A stretch of DNA of 64,000 nt from JBEVOS01 sp044226655 (lineage in GTDB: Bacteria > Pseudomonadota > Alphaproteobacteria > Caulobacterales > Aquidulcibacteraceae), in the NCBI GenBank assembly GCA_044226655.1, contig JBGAGO010000001.1, positions 372,001-436,000 of the forward strand, given 5' to 3'. Within the stretch, counting starts at the first letter, position 1. Each line of letters starts with the position of its first letter. A program made the position numbers and the translations under genes. The notes beneath the pieces were generated by a model that saw nothing but the letters and a program-made list of their open reading frames with translations, was not told where the DNA came from and searched no databases. Below, piece after piece: positions 24,261 to 33,300 of the stretch.

Positions 24261-25013
24261 CTAGGAGGCCGGCCGCCGCGCCGCCCCGCGCAGCGCGGGC
24301 TGCAGCAGGAGGCCGTTGAGATCGAGCGCGATGTGGAGCGCGACCGGAACCCAGAGGCTCCCCGACGCCACATAGAGGAACGTCATCACCAGCCCCACGA
24401 GCGTCGTCACCGCCACGCCGATCAGCCCCTGATAAGCGTGCATCAACCCGAAGGTCAGCGCCGCCAGCAGCACCGCCGGCAGAGCCGCGCCGCCGAACGC
24501 CGTTAGAAATAGCACCGGCAGAAAGGCGCGGAACGCGATCTCTTCGGAAACGCCCGCATTCACGCTGAGCCAGAACGCGCACCACCGCTCCGCGCCATTG
24601 CGCGGCAACAGCGCTTCGATATCGCCGACCACGACGGGCGCGTCGGGTTTCTTGCGCAGCCGCCACGCCAACGCGCCGGCCGCCGCCACAAGCAGCGCCG
24701 ATGAGGCGAAGCCGATGAGAAAATCGCCCCATTCGCCATTGGTGAAATGCAGGCCCGTCAGCAGCGCGCGCAATTCCGCCGGCGGCGCGCTGAGCGCATC
24801 GAGCCGGCCCAGCAGCGCAAGCCCCGCAACGCCCGTCACGCAGAACATCAGGAACGAGCGCACGATCCAGCGCCAGAACACGCGCTGGCGGTCCTTCGTC
24901 TCGGTCAGCGCCTTGAAGCGCTGATATTCGGTGACGTCGCGCCGCGTCGCCCACAGCAGAATCGCAAACAGCAGCGCCGAGATCGCCTGCGCGATCAGCT
25001 GCGCGTTCGTCAC
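24261..25013 (-). CDS. CPBP-family intramembrane metalloprotease
   Basis: A 250-residue protein with about six membrane segments. The CPBP/Abi motifs are present in order: EEIAFR (catalytic Glu pair), FGLMHAY and HIALDLNG, which supply the metal-binding residues. Members are Rce1-like proteases inside the membrane. The GTG start at 25013 overlaps the stop of the response regulator upstream in the frame GTGA, so translation is coupled; the protease may act in the same regulatory path, an inference. Confidence 0.85.
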   Translation of the reverse strand: MTNAQLIAQAISALLFAILLWATRRDVTEYQRFKALTETKDRQRVFWRWIVRSFLMFCVTGVAGLALLGRLDALSAPPAELRALLTGLHFTNGEWGDFLIGFASSALLVAAAGALAWRLRKKPDAPVVVGDIEALLPRNGAERWCAFWLSVNAGVSEEIAFRAFLPVLFLTAFGGAALPAVLLAALTFGLMHAYQGLIGVAVTTLVGLVMTFLYVASGSLWVPVALHIALDLNGLLLQPALRGAARRPAS

Positions 25014-25699
25014 GCCTGCAGCCTGTAGCCGCCGGTTTCGGTGATCAGCAGGCGCGGGCTCTGCGCATCGGGCTCGATCTTCTGCCGCAGCCGATAGACG
25101 TGCGTCTCCAGCGTGTGCGTCGTGACGCCCGAATTGTAGCCCCACACTTCGCGCAGCAATTCCTCGCGCCCCACGGGCTTGGCGCCCGAGCGGTAGAGAT
25201 ATTTGAGGATCATCGCTTCCTTGTCGGTGAGGCGGATCTTCTTCTGCCGCTGATCGACGAGCAGCTTCATCGCTGGACGAAACTCGTACGGGCCGATCTG
25301 GAACACGGCGTCTTCGCTGGTCTCGTGCGAGCGCAGATGCGCGCGGATGCGCGCCAGCAGCACCGAGAATTTGAACGGCTTGAGCACATAATCATTGGCG
25401 CCGGCGTCGAGCCCGGAGACCTGATCCTGTTCCTCGCGCGCAGCGCCCGTCAGCAGGATGATCGGCGCGCGCACGCCCGCTTCGCGCATCGCGCGGCAGG
25501 CTTCCACGCCATCCATATCCGGCAAATGCACGTCGAGCAGGACGAGCGCCACGCCCTCGCCCGCCTGCGCAAGACCTTCCGCCGCATTCGCGGCCCCCAC
25601 GGCTTCGAACGCCCCGTCGAGCTCCAGCTGCTCGATCAGCGCCTCGCGCAGCTCTCCATCGTCATCGACGACAAGCAATTTGGGTTTCCGGCCGATCAA
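25010..25699 (-). CDS. OmpR/PhoB-type response regulator (orphan)
   Basis: A 229-residue regulator. The receiver (residues 5-120) has the acidic pocket VVDDD, the phospho-acceptor in VLLDVHLPDMDG, Thr in LLTGAAREE and the Lys in VLKPF. The C-terminal winged helix ends VYRLRQKIE..LLITETGGYRL. The start is TTG at 25699 with GAGAGGG 5 nt upstream. No histidine kinase is adjacent. It is coupled to a CPBP protease downstream and divergent from an L,D-transpeptidase 42 bp away, suggesting a cell-envelope role. Confidence 0.9.
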   Translation of the reverse strand: MIGRKPKLLVVDDDGELREALIEQLELDGAFEAVGAANAAEGLAQAGEGVALVLLDVHLPDMDGVEACRAMREAGVRAPIILLTGAAREEQDQVSGLDAGANDYVLKPFKFSVLLARIRAHLRSHETSEDAVFQIGPYEFRPAMKLLVDQRQKKIRLTDKEAMILKYLYRSGAKPVGREELLREVWGYNSGVTTHTLETHVYRLRQKIEPDAQSPRLLITETGGYRLQA

Positions 25700-25741
25700 A
25701 CGCGCCCTCTCTTTGTTCGTTCTACACGTCTACACATAGGC

Positions 25742-26248
25742 ATGACGATCTTTCGCGCCAAAGCCGATGGGAGCTTCGCCGGGCCGGGCCTTCTCGCCCG
25801 CTGCGCGCTGGGCCGGGCGGGCGTCATCGCGGCGCCCGACAAGCGCGAGGGCGACGGCGCGACCCCCTTGGGGATCATGCCGCTGCGCCGGGTCCTTTTC
25901 CGGCCCGACCGCGAGGCGCCGCCGCGCACGGCCCTGCCCCTGGCGCCGATCGCACCCGACGATCTCTGGTGCGACGATCCCGCCGACCCTGCCTATAACC
26001 GATCCGTGCAGCATCCTTACCCCGCCCGTGCCGAGCGGATGTGGCGGGAAGACGGCCTCTACGATTTCGTGATCGTGCTGGGCTGGAACGATGCGCCGGC
26101 AATCCCCGGCCGCGGCTCGGCCATCTTCTGGCACCTCGCCACGCCCGATTTCGCCCCCACCGCCGGCTGCGTGGCCACCGACCGCGCCGCGCTCCTCGCC
26201 GCCCTCGCCCGCGCCGCGCCCGGCGACGCGCTGGAGGTCAGCGCGTAG
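25742..26248 (+). CDS. L,D-transpeptidase (YkuD) family protein
   Basis: A 168-residue protein consisting of one YkuD domain, with the catalytic pattern IFWHLATPDFAPTAGCVAT (His and Cys). The N-terminal RAGVIAAPDKREGDGATPLGIM is typical of the short DUF-like YkuD forms common in proteobacteria. It has no obvious signal peptide, which argues for a cytoplasmic or unconventional location, or for a role on soluble muropeptides. It faces the response-regulator gene. Confidence 0.85.
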   Translation: MTIFRAKADGSFAGPGLLARCALGRAGVIAAPDKREGDGATPLGIMPLRRVLFRPDREAPPRTALPLAPIAPDDLWCDDPADPAYNRSVQHPYPARAERMWREDGLYDFVIVLGWNDAPAIPGRGSAIFWHLATPDFAPTAGCVATDRAALLAALARAAPGDALEVSA

Positions 26249-26250
26249 CT

Positions 26251-26312
26251 CGTACCGCCGGCTTCCAGCCGGCAGCGGCGCGGCGCTCTGCCGGCTGGAA
26301 GCCGGCGGTACG
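26251..26312. repeat. Perfect 25-bp inverted repeat between convergent genes
   Basis: Arms 26251-26275 and 26288-26312 are exact reverse complements (CGTACCGCCGGCTTCC...), with a 12-base GC loop. Each arm also holds an internal GCCGGC/GCCGGC palindrome. It lies between the L,D-transpeptidase and mdh ends, so a bidirectional terminator or a dispersed palindromic element is likely. No T tract is present. Confidence 0.85.
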
Positions 26313-26322
26313 AAGGCGCGGG

Positions 26323-27285
26323 TTACGCCAAACTCGGATCGATGTCCTTGCAGGCCTTCACCAGGCCCTGCACGCTCTCGACGCTCTTGGCGAACATCGC
26401 CTTCTCGGCCTCGTCCATCGGGAATTCGATGATGCGCTCGGCGCCGCCCGCGCCGATCACCACCGGCACGCCGACATACATGTCGCTGACGCCATATTGC
26501 CCCGTGAGATGCGCCGCGCAGGGCAGCACGCGCTTCTTGTCGAGCAGATAGGATTTCGCCATCGCGATCGCGCTTTCGGCCGGCGCGTAATAGGCCGAGC
26601 CGGTCTTCAGGAGGTTGACGATTTCGCCGCCGCCGCCGCGCGTGCGCTTCACGATGGCGTCGAGCTCGTCCTGGCTGAACGCGCCCTGCTTCACGAGTTC
26701 GGGCAAAGGCAGGCCGCCCACCGTCGAATAGCGCACCATCGGCACCATGTCGTCGCCATGCCCGCCGAGCGTCCAGGCGTGGATGTCTTCGACCGAGACT
26801 TTCAGGCGCTCGGCGAGAAAGAAGCGGAAGCGCGCGCTGTCGAGCACGCCGGCCATGCCGACGACTTTCGATGGCGCAAAGCCCGAAAATTTCTGCAGCG
26901 CCCACACCATCGCGTCGAGCGGATTGGTGATGCAGATCACGAACGCGTTCGGCGCATGCGCTTTGAGGCCGTCGCCGACGGCCTTCATCACTTTGAGATT
27001 GATGCCCAGAAGATCGTCGCGGCTCATGCCCGGCTTGCGCGGCACGCCGGCGGTGACGATCGCGACATCGGCGCCGGCGATGCCCGCATAATCGTTGACG
27101 CCCTTCAGCGTGCTGTCCTTGCCGAACACGGGCGCGGCTTCCGCAATGTCGAGGCCCTTGCCCTGCGGGAGACCCTCGGCGATGTCGAACATCGTGACAT
27201 CGCCCAATTCCTCGCGCGCGCTGATATGCGCGAGCGTCCCGCCGATCATGCCGGAACCGATAAGGGCGATTTTCTTGCGGGCCAT
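26323..27285 (-). CDS. mdh: Malate dehydrogenase (NAD)
   Basis: A 320-residue LDH-type malate dehydrogenase: nucleotide fold KIALIGSGMIGGTLAHI, AGVPRKPGMSRDDLLGIN (substrate Arg loop), ICITNPLDAMVW, and the catalytic HGDDMVP preceded by TLGG. Cytoplasmic, it oxidises malate to oxaloacetate in the citric-acid cycle. AAGGAG lies 6 nt before the ATG. In many alphaproteobacteria it heads the sucCD-sucAB operon; here it lies next to an XRE gene and no succinyl-CoA genes are in view. Confidence 0.95.
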   Translation of the reverse strand: MARKKIALIGSGMIGGTLAHISAREELGDVTMFDIAEGLPQGKGLDIAEAAPVFGKDSTLKGVNDYAGIAGADVAIVTAGVPRKPGMSRDDLLGINLKVMKAVGDGLKAHAPNAFVICITNPLDAMVWALQKFSGFAPSKVVGMAGVLDSARFRFFLAERLKVSVEDIHAWTLGGHGDDMVPMVRYSTVGGLPLPELVKQGAFSQDELDAIVKRTRGGGGEIVNLLKTGSAYYAPAESAIAMAKSYLLDKKRVLPCAAHLTGQYGVSDMYVGVPVVIGAGGAERIIEFPMDEAEKAMFAKSVESVQGLVKACKDIDPSLA

Positions 27286-27361
27286 GCGCGTCTCCTTGAG
27301 CGCGCGTGGTCTAGCGCCCGCGCGTCAGACGCGCAACGCGACGGCCTGACCCGTCAGCGCC

Positions 27362-27781
27362 TCACTTTTCCGCTGCGCTGGGCTGGTTCTCCTCGGCGAT
27401 GGCGCGCACCAATTCGACCACCCGCTTGCGCACGCGCGGGCTTTCGATGGCCGAAAACAGCGCCACCAATTGCAGGCCTTCGGGCGTGGCCAGCACATCG
27501 TGAATGTAGCTGTCCGGCGCCTCTTCCGCGACGCCGCTGGCGCGGCCTGGCGAAAGCCCCTCGAAGAAGGTGGAAATGGACATGTCGAGCGCCGCCGCGA
27601 TGTCGAAAAGCCGACTCGCCGCGATACGATTTATGCCCTTCTCGTACTTCTGAACCTGCTGGAATGTGACCCCAAGAATTTCCGCGAGGCGTTCCTGGCT
27701 CATGCCGATCTCGAGCCGCCGCGTGCGCACCCGCTGCCCCAGGCGGCGGTCCACCGCATTAGCACTTCGCTCATCGTTCAT
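27362..27781 (-). CDS. XRE-family transcriptional regulator
   Basis: A 139-residue protein with an N-terminal Cro/C1 helix-turn-helix (LGQRVRTRRLEIGMSQERLAEILGVTFQQVQKYEKGINRI) and a helical tail. This SinR-like form is found in alphaproteobacteria directly after lnt and before metK. The ATG at 27781 overlaps the end of lnt (ATGA, 27778-27781), so it is the last gene of the operon. Target genes are unknown. Confidence 0.87.
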   Translation of the reverse strand: MNDERSANAVDRRLGQRVRTRRLEIGMSQERLAEILGVTFQQVQKYEKGINRIAASRLFDIAAALDMSISTFFEGLSPGRASGVAEEAPDSYIHDVLATPEGLQLVALFSAIESPRVRKRVVELVRAIAEENQPSAAEK

Positions 27782-29451
27782 CGTCGGCTGTCCCTCCCTC
27801 CGGCCAACGCCGGCCCCACGCGCAGGCCAGCGATCAGCAGGAAGACAGCCGGCGTGAGCAAGAACCCCCACTTGGCATTTATGGTTCCATCCAATGCCCG
27901 CGGCAATTGCGCCTCTACATAGCCACCGCGGCGCTCGGTCTTCCGGACCACCCGTCCGAAAGCATCCACAATCGCCGACACCCCGCCGGAAGCCGCGCGC
28001 GCCATCGGCAGCCCCTCCTCGATGGCGCGATAGCGGGCGATGTTGAAATGCTGCTGCGGGCCTGAGCCATTGCCGAACCAGGCGTCGTTCGACACGCTGA
28101 CGATCCAGCCCGGCCGCTCATCGCCGCGCGGGGTCATGCCGGGGAAGATGGCCTCGTAGCAGATCAGCACCACGGCCGGCGGCGCGTCGGGCACGATCAG
28201 CCGCGTCGGCGCCGCGCCCTGCGCGAAACCGTCGCCGATCTCCTGCAGCGGCGCGATCGCGATCGGCACGCCCACGCTATTCAGGAACCCGACCACGCGC
28301 GCCACCGCCGGCCAGAACGGGATATATTCACCGAACGGCACGAGATGGTGCTTGTCGTAGACTTGGCCGACGCGCGGCCGGCTCGCCACGCCATCGACCA
28401 CCGCCGCCGAGTTGAAATAGATCGGCCCATGATCGCTCAATTCGCGGCGCGTGAAGCCGAGAATGAGCGCCCGATCGCCCAGGCCCTGCGCGATTGCAGC
28501 CAGAAAGGCGGGATTTTCGAGCGTGAAGAAATTGATCGTCGGGATCGCGCCTTCCGGCCAGATCACCACTTGCGCGCGGCTTTCGTCCGGCGCGCCCGTG
28601 CTGCGCAGATAGAGCGCGAGCACGCGCCATTCCTGATCGGGCCGATCGGTCCATTTCTGCGCCTGGCCGAGACCGGAATCGGCGACCCGCACCACCGGGG
28701 TTTCGCCCGGCGCCGCCACCGGCGCGTGCGCGAGCCGGTTGGCGCCCGCGCCCCAGAGCAGGCCGAACGCCAGCGCGCCCGCGAGCAGCGGCGCGAACCG
28801 CCGCCCCGTGCTCAAGGCGCCATCGGCGATCGCCGCCGGCATGGCCGCGAGCAGCAAGGTGATCAGCGACAGGCCATAAACGCCGATGAAGCTCGCCGTC
28901 TGCGAAATCGGCCCGCCCGCGGTCCAGATGTAGGCCGGCAGGTTCCACGGAAAGCCGGTGAAGATGTGCCCGCGCAGCCATTCCGTCACCGCGAACGCCA
29001 GCGCGATGGTCGGCAAGCGCCGCAGATCGGGCGTCCAGGCGAGGCCCGCCAGCCAGGCGCCCGCGCCGTAGAACAGCGCCAGCCCGCCGACGAACGCCGC
29101 CGTCGAGGGCGCGGCCCAAAGCACGCCCCAGGAGGTCGGATCCACCATGAAGGGCGAAGCGATCCAGTACATGCCCGCCAGGCAATGGCCGACGCCCCAG
29201 AACCAGCCGCGTGCGAAGAACGCCGCCAGCCGCCTCGGCCGCTGGTGCGCCGCGTCCAGGAGCCAGATCAGCGCCACGAAGCCGATCACGAAGCCCGGCG
29301 CGAATTGCAGCGGCGCATAGCCCGTCGCGGCCAGCGCGCCCGCGGCGAAGGCGAGCCCCCAAGCCGCCCAGGGCGGCAGAGCGGCGAACCAGGATTCGAT
29401 GCGCGACGGCCGCGCCTCTGCGGATGTCACGTCCGCCTCACTCGTTGTCAT
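27778..29451 (-). CDS. lnt: Apolipoprotein N-acyltransferase
   Basis: A 557-residue inner-membrane enzyme: six or more membrane segments (residues 20-230) then a nitrilase domain with the catalytic Glu in IWPEGAIP, Lys in YDKHHLVPFGEYIP and Cys in LICYEAIFPG. It adds the third acyl chain to lipoprotein N-termini before LolCDE sorting. The WPEGA and PFGEY blocks match the family exactly. It is followed by an XRE gene with a 4-nt overlap. Confidence 0.95.
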   Translation of the reverse strand: MTTSEADVTSAEARPSRIESWFAALPPWAAWGLAFAAGALAATGYAPLQFAPGFVIGFVALIWLLDAAHQRPRRLAAFFARGWFWGVGHCLAGMYWIASPFMVDPTSWGVLWAAPSTAAFVGGLALFYGAGAWLAGLAWTPDLRRLPTIALAFAVTEWLRGHIFTGFPWNLPAYIWTAGGPISQTASFIGVYGLSLITLLLAAMPAAIADGALSTGRRFAPLLAGALAFGLLWGAGANRLAHAPVAAPGETPVVRVADSGLGQAQKWTDRPDQEWRVLALYLRSTGAPDESRAQVVIWPEGAIPTINFFTLENPAFLAAIAQGLGDRALILGFTRRELSDHGPIYFNSAAVVDGVASRPRVGQVYDKHHLVPFGEYIPFWPAVARVVGFLNSVGVPIAIAPLQEIGDGFAQGAAPTRLIVPDAPPAVVLICYEAIFPGMTPRGDERPGWIVSVSNDAWFGNGSGPQQHFNIARYRAIEEGLPMARAASGGVSAIVDAFGRVVRKTERRGGYVEAQLPRALDGTINAKWGFLLTPAVFLLIAGLRVGPALAGGRDSRR

Positions 29452-29520
29452 GGATTAGGACCGGCGGTGTGGCGCGGGCCGTGCGGCGCGGTCAAGACGA
29501 CAAATCATCGTGTGCGCCGC

Positions 29521-30444
29521 TCAGCCCTTCTGAGCCGCCGCCGCCTTGGCCGGCGGGTCCACAGGCTTGACCCGCAAACGCTTTACGCGGCGCGCATCGG
29601 CGTCGACGATTTCGATATCGAATCCAGAGGGATGGTGGAGAATTTCGCCGCGCTGCGGCACGCGCCCCGCGAGCGCGACGGCGAGGCCCGCGGCGGTGTC
29701 GAAATCGCCGTCATGGTCTTCGAGCGCGAGCGAGCCTTGCAGCGCGTCCGCCAGCGCTTCGACCGAAGCGCGGCCGTCGGCCTCGAAGCCGCCGCCGCGC
29801 GCCTGCACCAAAGGCGCTTCGACATCGTGCTCGTCGTCGATGTCGCCGACGATCTGCTCGACCAGATCCTCCATCGAGACCAGCCCGTCCGTGCCGCCAT
29901 ATTCGTCGATCACGAGCGCCAGATGCGAGCGCGAGGATTGCATGCGCAGGAACAGCGCCGGCAGCTTCATCGAGGGCGGCACGCAGAGAATGTCCCGCTT
30001 GATGCGCATCAGCATCTTGTCGCTGAACTTCGCCTTGGCCTGGCCATCCTCGCCCGGCGAAAGCAGCGCCAGCACGTCGCGCACATGGACGAGGCCCAAA
30101 GGCTCATCGAGCGTTTCGCCGAACACGGGCAGGCGCGAATGCTGGCTGGCGGAAAACAGCTGCGCGGCTTCGCCCAGCGTCGCATCCGCTTCGATCGCGA
30201 CGATATCCGCGCGCGGGCGCATCACGTCCGACACTTTGAGCGTGTCGAAGCGCGCCGCGGCGATGATCATGTCCTTCTGCGCTTCTTCGATCGCTTCGCC
30301 GCGCTCTTCGCGCGCATCGAGCGCATCGGTTACGGCCGTGCTGGGATCGCCGACGGCGCGCAACAGCCAGCGCGCGGCCGCCCGCAGCAGCGTGGTGCGC
30401 CGTCGCGGCGGGGCGCTTTCTCCGTCAGAGCTGGCATTGGCCAT
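29521..30444 (-). CDS. corC: CorC/HlyC family CBS-domain protein
   Basis: A 307-residue soluble protein: two CBS domains (residues 70-195, with VMRPRADIVAIEAD and LPVFGETLDEPLGLVHVRDVL) and a C-terminal CorC-HlyC transporter-associated domain (ASVEALADALQGSLALEDHDGDFDTAAGLAVALAGRVPQRGE). It lacks the membrane domain of larger CorB-type relatives. Linked to Mg/Co efflux or, as YbeX, to ribosome biology; the second fits its place after ybeY. Its ATG overlaps the ybeY stop by 1 nt. Confidence 0.9.
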   Translation of the reverse strand: MANASSDGESAPPRRRTTLLRAAARWLLRAVGDPSTAVTDALDAREERGEAIEEAQKDMIIAAARFDTLKVSDVMRPRADIVAIEADATLGEAAQLFSASQHSRLPVFGETLDEPLGLVHVRDVLALLSPGEDGQAKAKFSDKMLMRIKRDILCVPPSMKLPALFLRMQSSRSHLALVIDEYGGTDGLVSMEDLVEQIVGDIDDEHDVEAPLVQARGGGFEADGRASVEALADALQGSLALEDHDGDFDTAAGLAVALAGRVPQRGEILHHPSGFDIEIVDADARRVKRLRVKPVDPPAKAAAAQKG

Positions 30445-30896
30445 CAGGCGGCGCTCCAGGCGTATGGGTCAGCAATGCCGAGCGCGCCGAGAATATCGCG
30501 TTCGCGCGCTTCCATGATTTCGGCCTCCGCCGGCTCTTCGTGGTCGTACCCGATCAAATGCAGAAACCCGTGGACCAGCAGATGGCTGGCATGTGCGTCG
30601 AAGGACTTGCGCTGCGCGACTGCTTCCGCGGCCACCGTTTCGGCCGCCAGCGCGATATCGCCCAAGAGCGGCGCCTGTCCGGGCGCGGCGGGAAAAGAGA
30701 GCACGTTGGTCGGGCCGGCCTTGCCGCGCCAGGCGCGGTTGAGATCGGCCAGCGCCGCATCATCGCCCAGCAGCACCGAAACAAGTCCTTGCTTGCCTTC
30801 CGCGCGCGCGGCCGCGCGCAGCACGCGCCGCGTCAACGCCTGCTTGCCACGCCAGGCCGCGCTGGTCGCCGTCACCTCGATCGCGAGTTCAGGCAT
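30444..30896 (-). CDS. ybeY: Endoribonuclease YbeY
   Basis: A 150-residue metal-dependent RNase of rRNA maturation. The zinc site is the HGFLHLIGYDHE pattern near residue 108, and the middle LADLNRAWRGKAGPTNVLSFP is family-typical. It acts on 16S rRNA 3' ends and in ribosome quality control. The start MPELAIEV at 30896 gives the usual length and overlaps phoH by 8 nt; an upstream ATG at 30908 is possible. Confidence 0.95.
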   Translation of the reverse strand: MPELAIEVTATSAAWRGKQALTRRVLRAAARAEGKQGLVSVLLGDDAALADLNRAWRGKAGPTNVLSFPAAPGQAPLLGDIALAAETVAAEAVAQRKSFDAHASHLLVHGFLHLIGYDHEEPAEAEIMEARERDILGALGIADPYAWSAA

Positions 30897-31878
30897 CGTC
30901 GTGCTCATAGGCCGCCAGAATGCGCGCCACCAGCGGATGGCGGACAACATCGCGCGTCGTGAAGCGCACGATCTCGACGCCGTCGACATCTTCGAGAATG
31001 CGCAGCGCATGCGCCAGGCCCGAACCGCGCGGATCGGGCAGATCCACTTGCGTGGGATCGCCCGTCACCACCATGCGCGCGCCTTCGCCCAGGCGCGTCA
31101 GCACCATCTTCATCTGCAGCACGCTGGCGTTCTGCGCCTCATCGACGATGACGAACGCATTGCCCAAAGTGCGCCCGCGCATGAACGCGATCGGCGCCAC
31201 TTCGATCTGGCGACGCTCACGCCGCGCTTTCAGATCGGCCTCGCCCATCTGACTGCGGAACGCGTCCCAGATCGGCTGAAAATAGGGATCGACCTTCTCT
31301 TCGAAATCGCCCGGCAGATAGCCGAGCTTTTCACCGGCCTCGACCGCCGGGCGCGTCACCACCACGCGCTCGACACGGCCCGTGCGCATCGCTTCGACGG
31401 CGGCGGCGACCGCGAGAAAGGTCTTGCCCGTGCCCGCGGGGCCGACGCCGAACACCAGCGGCACGCGATCATCGCGCAGCGCTTCGACGTAGTGCGTCTG
31501 GCGCGGATTGCGCAGCGTGAGGCCGCCGAATTGCTGCAGGCTGATCGCACGCCCGGGCGGGGAGCCTTCGGACACCGCGATCGCGCCCAGCACATCGCCT
31601 TCGCGCACCCGCCCCTTCTGCCGCGCGAGATCGGCCAGCGCTTCGATGATGGCGATGGCGCGATCGGCGTCGGCCTCGCTCGCCGCGTTGACGATCACCT
31701 CATCGCCCTGCGCATCGATGGTGACGCGATAGCTCGGCCGCGCGCGCGGCGCGTCAGGATCGCGGAACGCTTCCTGAATATGCGCAAGATGGCGATGCAG
31801 CGGCCCGAACACCGATTGCGCGATGGAGGAATCCGAGATCGCCAGCCGGCGTGTGACGTCGCGCGTTGTCGTGCTCAC
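30889..31878 (-). CDS. phoH: PhoH-like ATPase
   Basis: A 329-residue PhoH/YbeZ protein: an N-terminal domain (residues 1-115), then a P-loop ATPase with Walker A GPAGTGKTFLAV near residue 149, LPGDFEEKVDPYFQPIWDAF, and VIVDEAQNAS. Such proteins work with YbeY in RNA metabolism. GTG 31878 overlaps the miaB stop (GTGA). The genes miaB-phoH-ybeY-corC-lnt form the standard operon. Confidence 0.95.
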   Translation of the reverse strand: MSTTTRDVTRRLAISDSSIAQSVFGPLHRHLAHIQEAFRDPDAPRARPSYRVTIDAQGDEVIVNAASEADADRAIAIIEALADLARQKGRVREGDVLGAIAVSEGSPPGRAISLQQFGGLTLRNPRQTHYVEALRDDRVPLVFGVGPAGTGKTFLAVAAAVEAMRTGRVERVVVTRPAVEAGEKLGYLPGDFEEKVDPYFQPIWDAFRSQMGEADLKARRERRQIEVAPIAFMRGRTLGNAFVIVDEAQNASVLQMKMVLTRLGEGARMVVTGDPTQVDLPDPRGSGLAHALRILEDVDGVEIVRFTTRDVVRHPLVARILAAYEHDDA

Positions 31879-33215
31879 GCGGCCACAGACTCCGACAGGG
31901 CCCCAGTCAGCGAATTCTGTGACGCCGCCAAGATGCGCGCCTCCACAATGGTTCCAACGCTCGCGGCCGGCGCATCGAAATGCACCGCCTGCAAATAGGG
32001 ACTGCGCCCATGCATCTGGCCGGGCCTGCGCCCCGCGCGCTCGACCAGCACCGGCAGAACCTTGCCGATCTGGCTGCGGTTGAACGCGCTTTGCTGCGCG
32101 GAAAGTTCCGCCTGCAGGCGCGCCAAGCGCTCGCCCTTCACATCCTCGCTCACCTGGCGCGGCATGGCGGCGGCCGGCGTGCCGGGGCGCGGCGAATATT
32201 TGAACGAGAACGCCGATGCGAAGCCGATTTCGCGCACCAGCGCCATGGTTTCCTCGAAATCGCCCTCGCTCTCGCCCGGAAAGCCGACGATCAGATCGGT
32301 CGACAGCGCCAGATCGGGCCGCGCGGCGCGCAAGCGCGCAATGATCGCCAGATAATCGGCCACACGATGCTTGCGGTTCATGGCGCGCAGGATGCGGTCC
32401 GATCCGGCCTGCACGGGCAGATGCAGATAGGGCATGAGCGCGGGCACATCGCCATGCGCGGCGATCAGCGCCTCGTCCATGTCGTTGGGATGCGAAGTGG
32501 TGTAGCGCAGCCGCTCGACGCCTTCGATCTGCGCGAGACGGCGGATGAGGCCCGCGAGCGTATCGCCGCCGTGATAGGCGTTGACGTTCTGGCCGAGCAG
32601 CGTGATCTCGCGCACGCCCTGCGCGGCCAGCGCCCGCGCTTCGCTCAAGATGTCGTCCACCGGCCGCGAATATTCCGCGCCGCGCGTATACGGCACGACG
32701 CAGAACGTGCAGAACTTATCGCAGCCTTCCTGGATCGAAAGAAACGCGGTGACGCCGCGCGCCGCGCGCGCCGGCAAGGCATCGAACTTGGCCATCGGCG
32801 CAAATTCCGCCGCGACGCGTTCGCCCGCCGCGCGGGCCGCGCGCGCGATCAGCTCGGGCAGCTGGTGATAGGCTTGCGGGCCGACCACGAGATCGACGAC
32901 CGGCGCGCGCGCGATCAGCTCCTCGCCCTCGGCCTGCGCCACGCAGCCGGCCACCACGATCGTCATGGCGCCGCCCTCGGCGCGGCGCGCCTCCTTGAGC
33001 GGGCGCAGCCGGCCAAGCTCCGAATAGACCTTCTCGGTCGCCTTCTCGCGGATATGGCACGTGTTGAGCACGACCAGATCGGCCCCGGCGGGCGCGTCGG
33101 TCAGCGCATAGCCGAGCGGGGCGAGCACGTCCGCCATGCGCTCGGAATCGTAGACATTCATCTGGCAGCCATGGGTTTCGATGTAGAGGCGCTTGGCCGC
33201 CTGCGAACCTGTCAC
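31875..33215 (-). CDS. miaB: tRNA-2-methylthio-N6-dimethylallyladenosine synthase
   Basis: A radical-SAM methylthiotransferase of 446 residues. The first Fe-S cluster is bound by Cys in THGCQMN, NTCHIR and AGCVAQ; the radical-SAM cluster by CDKFCTFC; a TRAM domain ends the protein (AAASVGTIVEAR region). It modifies A37 of tRNAs reading U-starting codons. Start uncertain: GTG 33215 has a GAGGG/AGGA signal at reasonable distance; an in-frame TTG at 33224 is the other choice. Confidence 0.93.
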   Translation of the reverse strand: MTGSQAAKRLYIETHGCQMNVYDSERMADVLAPLGYALTDAPAGADLVVLNTCHIREKATEKVYSELGRLRPLKEARRAEGGAMTIVVAGCVAQAEGEELIARAPVVDLVVGPQAYHQLPELIARAARAAGERVAAEFAPMAKFDALPARAARGVTAFLSIQEGCDKFCTFCVVPYTRGAEYSRPVDDILSEARALAAQGVREITLLGQNVNAYHGGDTLAGLIRRLAQIEGVERLRYTTSHPNDMDEALIAAHGDVPALMPYLHLPVQAGSDRILRAMNRKHRVADYLAIIARLRAARPDLALSTDLIVGFPGESEGDFEETMALVREIGFASAFSFKYSPRPGTPAAAMPRQVSEDVKGERLARLQAELSAQQSAFNRSQIGKVLPVLVERAGRRPGQMHGRSPYLQAVHFDAPAASVGTIVEARILAASQNSLTGALSESVAA

Positions 33216-33300
33216 TGCCCTCAAATCCTGCTGGGCGCGCCAAACCGGCGCGCGCCCGCACCATACCGCGCCGGCAGGCCGCCCCTCAAGGCCGGCTTGG

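Noticed and set aside
21965..24373. 802-codon open frame on the minus strand
   Set aside because: It mirrors the TonB receptor; the protein is Arg/Ala-biased with no family feature.
28345..31998. 1217-codon open frame on the plus strand
   Set aside because: It runs antisense to lnt, corC, ybeY and phoH, whose products are clearly recognised. High GC removes stop codons on the opposite strand.
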